The position numbers were made by a program, and so were the translations under genes. Of a DNA stretch of 64,000 nt, positions 60,037 through 64,000 are shown piece by piece; position 1 is the first letter of the stretch, and each line of letters begins with the position of its first letter. The stretch is taken from the NCBI GenBank assembly GCA_028571685.1, contig CM053146.1, positions 67,861,431 to 67,925,430 on the forward strand. Direction: 5' to 3'. Below the pieces are notes generated by a model that worked only from the letters and a program-made list of their open reading frames with translations, was not told the origin of the DNA and ran no database searches. The stretch comes from Heterohyrax brucei. Its lineage: Eukaryota; Chordata; Mammalia; Hyracoidea; Procaviidae.

Positions 60037-62112
60037 AAAAGTACAAATACTGTATTAAACCCCTATGATAAGAATTTAAAGAAGACTCATGCATAGAAGA
60101 AAAGACTCTTTGATGGCTGCAAGGGTGGGAAGGGAAGGAGGAAGGAGCGGAGGGTTTAGATTAGATATTTGATAGAAATTTAGTTGAGTGAAATCTGTAA
60201 CAGCACACATTAGAAAGAAGATTAATATTAACTGGACTTCAACATAACATTATTACTGCTACCATCTTAATCCAATCCTGAAAGGACAGAGTAGCTGGGG
60301 TATGGGGTCAGGGACCATGCTCTCAGGAGAAATCAAGGCCAAACTGGCACACCTAGTGTTTTGCTAAGACAGCCTTCTGCACCCCACATTGGTGTGTGAC
60401 ATTTGGGGTCTTAAAAGCTGCCCAGCTGCCATCTGAGGGTATAGCAAACAGTCCCAACTCAGCAGGAATGGATGATCACCAAGGACCAAAATGACATGGG
60501 GGAAAGAGAACCCAGAAGACAGAGAGACCCACTTGAGTGGGTGACTACATGAACTTGTGACTGGAAGAACCGGATGGTGCCTAGTCACTACCTGTGATAG
60601 CCGTGATGGAGCTCACAAAGTTTAGTCTCAATGGCAACACAAAGGGGCACACCCTGAGTTTTCCACTAAAAGACAACAAATGATGGTCCAGGGGCCTCGA
60701 GGTTCCCCTGGGAGCATGAACCCTGGCCCTGATGCTGTCCCTGTCCATAAACCATAATGGAGATCAACTCTTCTGACAGGAATGGATTGGTCTTGGCGAC
60801 AAAGAATGACCATGTCATGTGTGTACTTTGTGTTTCAACACATCCATGGTATGTTGTCCTGCTGAACTCTTACTGGAGGCAGGGAAGGGGGTGGGGAGGA
60901 GAGGCTATGAGAAGGTTAGGAGGATAAGATATGTATGGAGCAGAGAGGAAGAGTGTGCTGTCACCGGGCAGGGAGAGCAGTGGGAGCTGCATATAGGTGG
61001 GCATGCAAATTTATATGGGAAAGTATATTTTCACTCAATCATTAAAAAAAAAAGTTGAAATGAGAGATAGTACAAATAAACTTCTCTGAGAGCAGTAGGA
61101 AGTCTCATATAAACTGTAAGAAAATAGTAAAATAACGTTGTCATATTTCTGGTGGTCAGATGTAGCCAGTGGCATGAAATTATTATGTGGATGACACTGG
61201 GATTTTTATTTTCATATAGTTTAAATTAAAAACACATACTCTCTCTATATACCCCTACTAGCGAATCTGAAGAATGAGCAGAGTTTGGAAAGAAAAAGGA
61301 GAGATAGGACACTACGTGTAAAGATACAGACACAAGAAAGAGTACTAGGTATGTGTGCGTGCATGCATGTGATGTAGGAGTAAGAAGGAAGAAAATGGGA
61401 TGGTGGTAAGGAGTTGACTTTATATATCTGCAAGGTTTGTATTAGATAATATTGTGAGTTGAGTTTGGGTGGGAAAAATGGGTTCAACTGCATACAGGCT
61501 CTTCTTCTTCCATTTGGAATTCTTTAAAGAATTTTTGTTTCAGAAAGAAATGTATTGCAGAGATAAGGATTTCTTTTACCTGATATTTTGCATTTTTAAA
61601 TCTGGAAATATGACACTAAATGTTATTTATGATACCTGAGAGTGAATAATGCAATAGAAGGATACAAAAATTTAAATATTTTAGAATCAATATTGAAAAA
61701 TAAATATTAGGTAATAAACACATAAACTTAGCGTTAGAAAAAAATAAATGAAAACAAGAGGATATCATTGTCTACTTTTCAGCTGAGAAATAATGAAAAA
61801 TAAAAAGAATCATAACATCTAGTATTAGCATAGGAGACTGGCAAGTACTCTGGTACATTGCAGGCAGAGAGAAAACTGCTAAAAACTCTGAAAAGTACAC
61901 TGCCAATTTCTACTAAAGTAAAAAAAAAAAAAACCAACAAACCATTTTTTATTTGACTCAGCAATTTCTCTTACAGGGTACTAGAAGGTACAAACACTAG
62001 ACATATCTGAATATCCACCAGAAGAAAAAAAAATCACAGCATTTTTATACTTGGAAATTTTATGCTGTTTATAAAAACACAAGATGTAGTTTGCAATGTA
62101 GTATCAAACCTA

Positions 62113-62212
62113 AAACTAAATCCATTGCTGTTGAGTCAATTCTAACTTATAACAACCCTCTAGGACTGAGTAGAACTGTGCCATAGGGTTTCCAAGGAGT
62201 GACTATTGAATT
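62113..62212 (-). mobile_element. AfroSINE 3' half, reverse
   Basis: 'ccattgctgttgagtcaatt', 'aaccctctaggactgagtag' and 'gggtttccaaggagtgacta'. The head is missing. Confidence 0.85.
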
Positions 62213-62269
62213 CACAATATGGTATTAACCTAGAAAACAAATTCCAACTTAATTTGTGTATGACGATAG

Positions 62270-62793
62270 TTTTAGTCAGCTAGGGCTGCTCTAACAGTAA
62301 TACCACACAGAGTGGATGGCCTTAACAAAGGAAGGTTTATTCTTACATAGTCTGGTAGGCTGCAAGTCCATATTCAGGGTGTCTGCTCCAGGGGAAGGCT
62401 TTTCCCATGTTGTCTCTGGAGGAAAGTCCAGTATTGCATCAGTCTTGGTCCAGGGAGCATCTAGGCGCAGGAATCTCAGGTCTAAAGGATGGGCTGTTCT
62501 CCCGGTGCTGCTTGCTTGATGGTTTAAGCTTCCCAGTTCTGTGCCTGCTTCTCGGTCCTTTTCTCTCTCATAGGATGAAAGGATTAAGGGCGGGGCAAAC
62601 CATACTCCAGGGAAACTCCCTTTACAGTGGAGCAGGGAGGTGATCCTGTGAAGGGATTTACAGTCCCACCCTAATCCTTTAACATGCAGTTTAGGGAAAC
62701 CACAAAATGGAGGACAGTCACAAGACACTGGGAATCATAGCCCAGCCACACGACTACACCTAATTTTGGGGGGACACAATCCAATCTATGGCA
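62270..62793 (-). mobile_element. Solo LTR, left member of an inverted pair
   Basis: Reverse-complemented it begins 'tgccatagattggattgtg' and closes 'gcagccctagctgac..aaac'. Internally it shares 'ggattagggtgggactgtaa', 'ccactgtaaagggagtttcc' and 'gccatccac..tgtggtatt' with the plus-strand LTR at 63196. An AATAAA lies near the end of the reversed copy. No coding sequence is attached. Confidence 0.8.
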
Positions 62794-63195
62794 ATAATCT
62801 TATTTTATTTAAAGGTTTAAGTCTGTGTTCGTCCATATATTTATCTATATGTTATACAACAGTGAGGAGAGATATGAAAGAATATACTTTAAATTTCTAA
62901 AGTTGATTAGCTCAGTGAGTAGGTTTGCAGGTGGGAAGTTTAGTATGTTGCATTCTTTTTTGTTTATCTCAATTGTTTGATTGTTGGGTCTAACATGCAT
63001 TCTTTGACAATTGAAAAAAATTAGAAGAAACTACACCTAGAAGTAAATGGGGAGATAAGATAAAGCATTCAGGTGATATTCTGTAATTCAAGCATTCCTT
63101 AAGTATTGTATACAGCAGCAACAGCAAAAACAAAAGTGACTTATTTCTACTACCAAAACAGTTGTCTAGGTGCGTATCACCTCACAACATTATAT

Positions 63196-63756
63196 GTGTA
63201 ACGGATTGAACTATGTTCCCCCCAAAAAATATATGTAACAATTTCGCTGGGGCATGATTCCCAGTATTTCATAACTGTCATACATTTTGTAATTTTCCTA
63301 TGTTGTAAATCCTAATCTCTGCCTGTGGTTAATAGACTGGGTTACATTAAACAGGATTAGGGTGGGACTGTAACATTCTTCTGAAAGTCACTTCCCAGCT
63401 CCACTGTAAATGGAGTTTCCCTGGAGTACACTACCTTGTACCACCTTTTATCCTAAAAGAGATAGAAGAGAAGCAAGCAGAAAGTTGGGGATCTCACACC
63501 ATCCAGAAAGCAGTACCAAGAGCAGAACATGGACTCCACACCTGAGGTTCCTGTGCCAAGGTACTCTCAGACCAAAGAAAGAATGATGTGACACAGGGAC
63601 CTGCTTCCAGAGCCAACAGACAGGGAAAGCCTTCCCCTGGAGCAGACTCTGAACTTTGACTTGTAGTCTACTGGACTGTGTAATAATAAACTTTTCTTTA
63701 TTAAAGCCATCCACTTGTGGTATTTTTGCTAGAGTAGTACCACATTATTAAGACAG
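63196..63756 (+). mobile_element. Solo LTR, right member of an inverted pair
   Basis: It starts 'tgtaacggattgaactatgt' and ends 'agtaccacattattaagaca'. It includes 'ggattagggtgggactgtaa', 'atggagtttccctggagtac' and 'aataaacttttctttattaa' (polyadenylation signal), then 'gccatccacttgtggtattt'. The 400 bp separating the pair shows no retroviral internal region. Confidence 0.8.
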
Positions 63757-63841
63757 TATGTTTTCCGTTTAGCCAGTCAGCCCATGTATATGGGTTACAA
63801 TATTATCTACCGTTCTATATTCTTTAAGAAATTAAGTCAGA

Positions 63842-64000
63842 AGAGGTGGAGATAATATGGCAGAGTAGTCAGATGCTTCCTCTGACAACAAGGACACTAA
63901 AGAACAAATGCTTGGATTATATATGACATTCTAGGAGCCCTGGACATCAAAAGGAAACTTGAGAAACTGAAGTGAGTGGCAGGGAAAGGAGAGTAGGTCC
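63842..64000 (+). mobile_element. L1 LINE 5' end, cut by the window edge
   Basis: 'agaggtggagataatatggc' and 'agagtagtcagatgcttcct' match the 5' ends of the L1s at 54129 and (reversed) 45155. The element continues past the window. Confidence 0.75.

Larger units (their letters stand above)
54129..61050 (+). mobile_element. Near-full-length L1 LINE with target-site duplication, antisense to KCNH7
   Basis: The element starts 'ggtggagtcaagatggcaga' and ends in an A-run at about 61044. It is flanked by the 17-bp direct repeat aaagttgaaatgagaga (54112-54128 and 61051-61067), so this is a complete integration. The order is a 5' UTR of about 0.85 kb, ORF1 remnant, ORF2 remnant and a 3' UTR of about 1 kb. 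Both ORFs carry stops and frameshifts, so it cannot move on its own. The intact duplication points to a moderately recent insertion. Confidence 0.93.
53959..64000 (-). other. KCNH7: KCNH7 intron upstream of exon 4 (partial)
   Basis: This is the 3' part of the intron that precedes exon 4. It holds a near-full-length L1, a SINE tail, an inverted LTR pair and the start of another L1. No match to the preceding PAS-domain exon was found in the minus-strand frames, so the intron is longer than 10 kb. In 61068-62112 I see only AT-rich anonymous sequence with an A-run near 61921. Confidence 0.85.

Noticed and set aside
62291..62728. 145-codon minus-strand frame
   Set aside because: It lies entirely within the LTR at 62270-62793; the translation follows LTR sequence, not a protein family.
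53959..64000. Search for the preceding PAS-domain exon of KCNH7
   Set aside because: No minus-strand frame with the expected PAS-end sequence was found; the frames here come from L1 and LTR sequence.

Overview
The window is nuclear genomic DNA from an afrotherian mammal, most likely an elephant. It is packed with the tRNA-headed AfroSINE family (head 'tggttaagtgct..gctaaccaaaag', tail 'gagtcgattctgactcatag..accctat'). It also holds BovB/RTE-type LINE pieces that share the SINE tail, long L1 copies and lineage-type LTRs. The species call is inference from repeat content.

The only gene I can support is KCNH7 (ERG3/Kv11.3, a voltage-gated potassium channel of the ether-a-go-go family), on the minus strand. 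Three coding exons lie here, in transcript order from high to low coordinate. The first is 53530-53958, which matches exon 4 of the KCNH2-type gene structure. Next is a 21-nt microexon at 48799-48819. Last is 32570-32784, matching exon 5. All three have AG/GT splice sites and compatible phases: 1/1, 1/1, then 1/0. They encode part of the cytosolic linker between the N-terminal PAS domain and the first transmembrane helix. The PAS exons (beyond 64000) and the exon for the first transmembrane segments (below position 1) are not in the window. The reading frame holds with or without the microexon, so two channel isoforms are expected, differing by seven residues. UGCAUG (RBFOX-type) hexamers cluster about 500-840 nt downstream of the microexon on the transcribed strand.

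Everything else is intron. 1-32569 is the intron after exon 5. It has many AfroSINEs, a foldback palindrome (about 2203-2695), LTRs (6015-6523; 7321-7871 inside an AfroSINE), an RTE end inside another AfroSINE (15088-15352), two L1 tails in tandem (17690-19325), a truncated L1 (22425-24610) and a 1-kb RTE piece (24727-25715). 32785-48798 carries a near-full-length L1 in the gene's own orientation (37400-45155), which hosts a palindromic mariner remnant (43248-43803). 48820-53529 is mostly anonymous AT-rich intron with SINE and MIR copies. 53959-64000 contains a near-full-length antisense L1 with a 17-bp target-site duplication (54112-61067), an inverted pair of related LTRs (62270-63756) and the 5' end of another L1 running off the window.

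All L1 and RTE frames are broken. No rRNA, true tRNA, CRISPR or prokaryotic feature was seen. Family assignments rest on reading the sequence and memory of the families, not on database searches.
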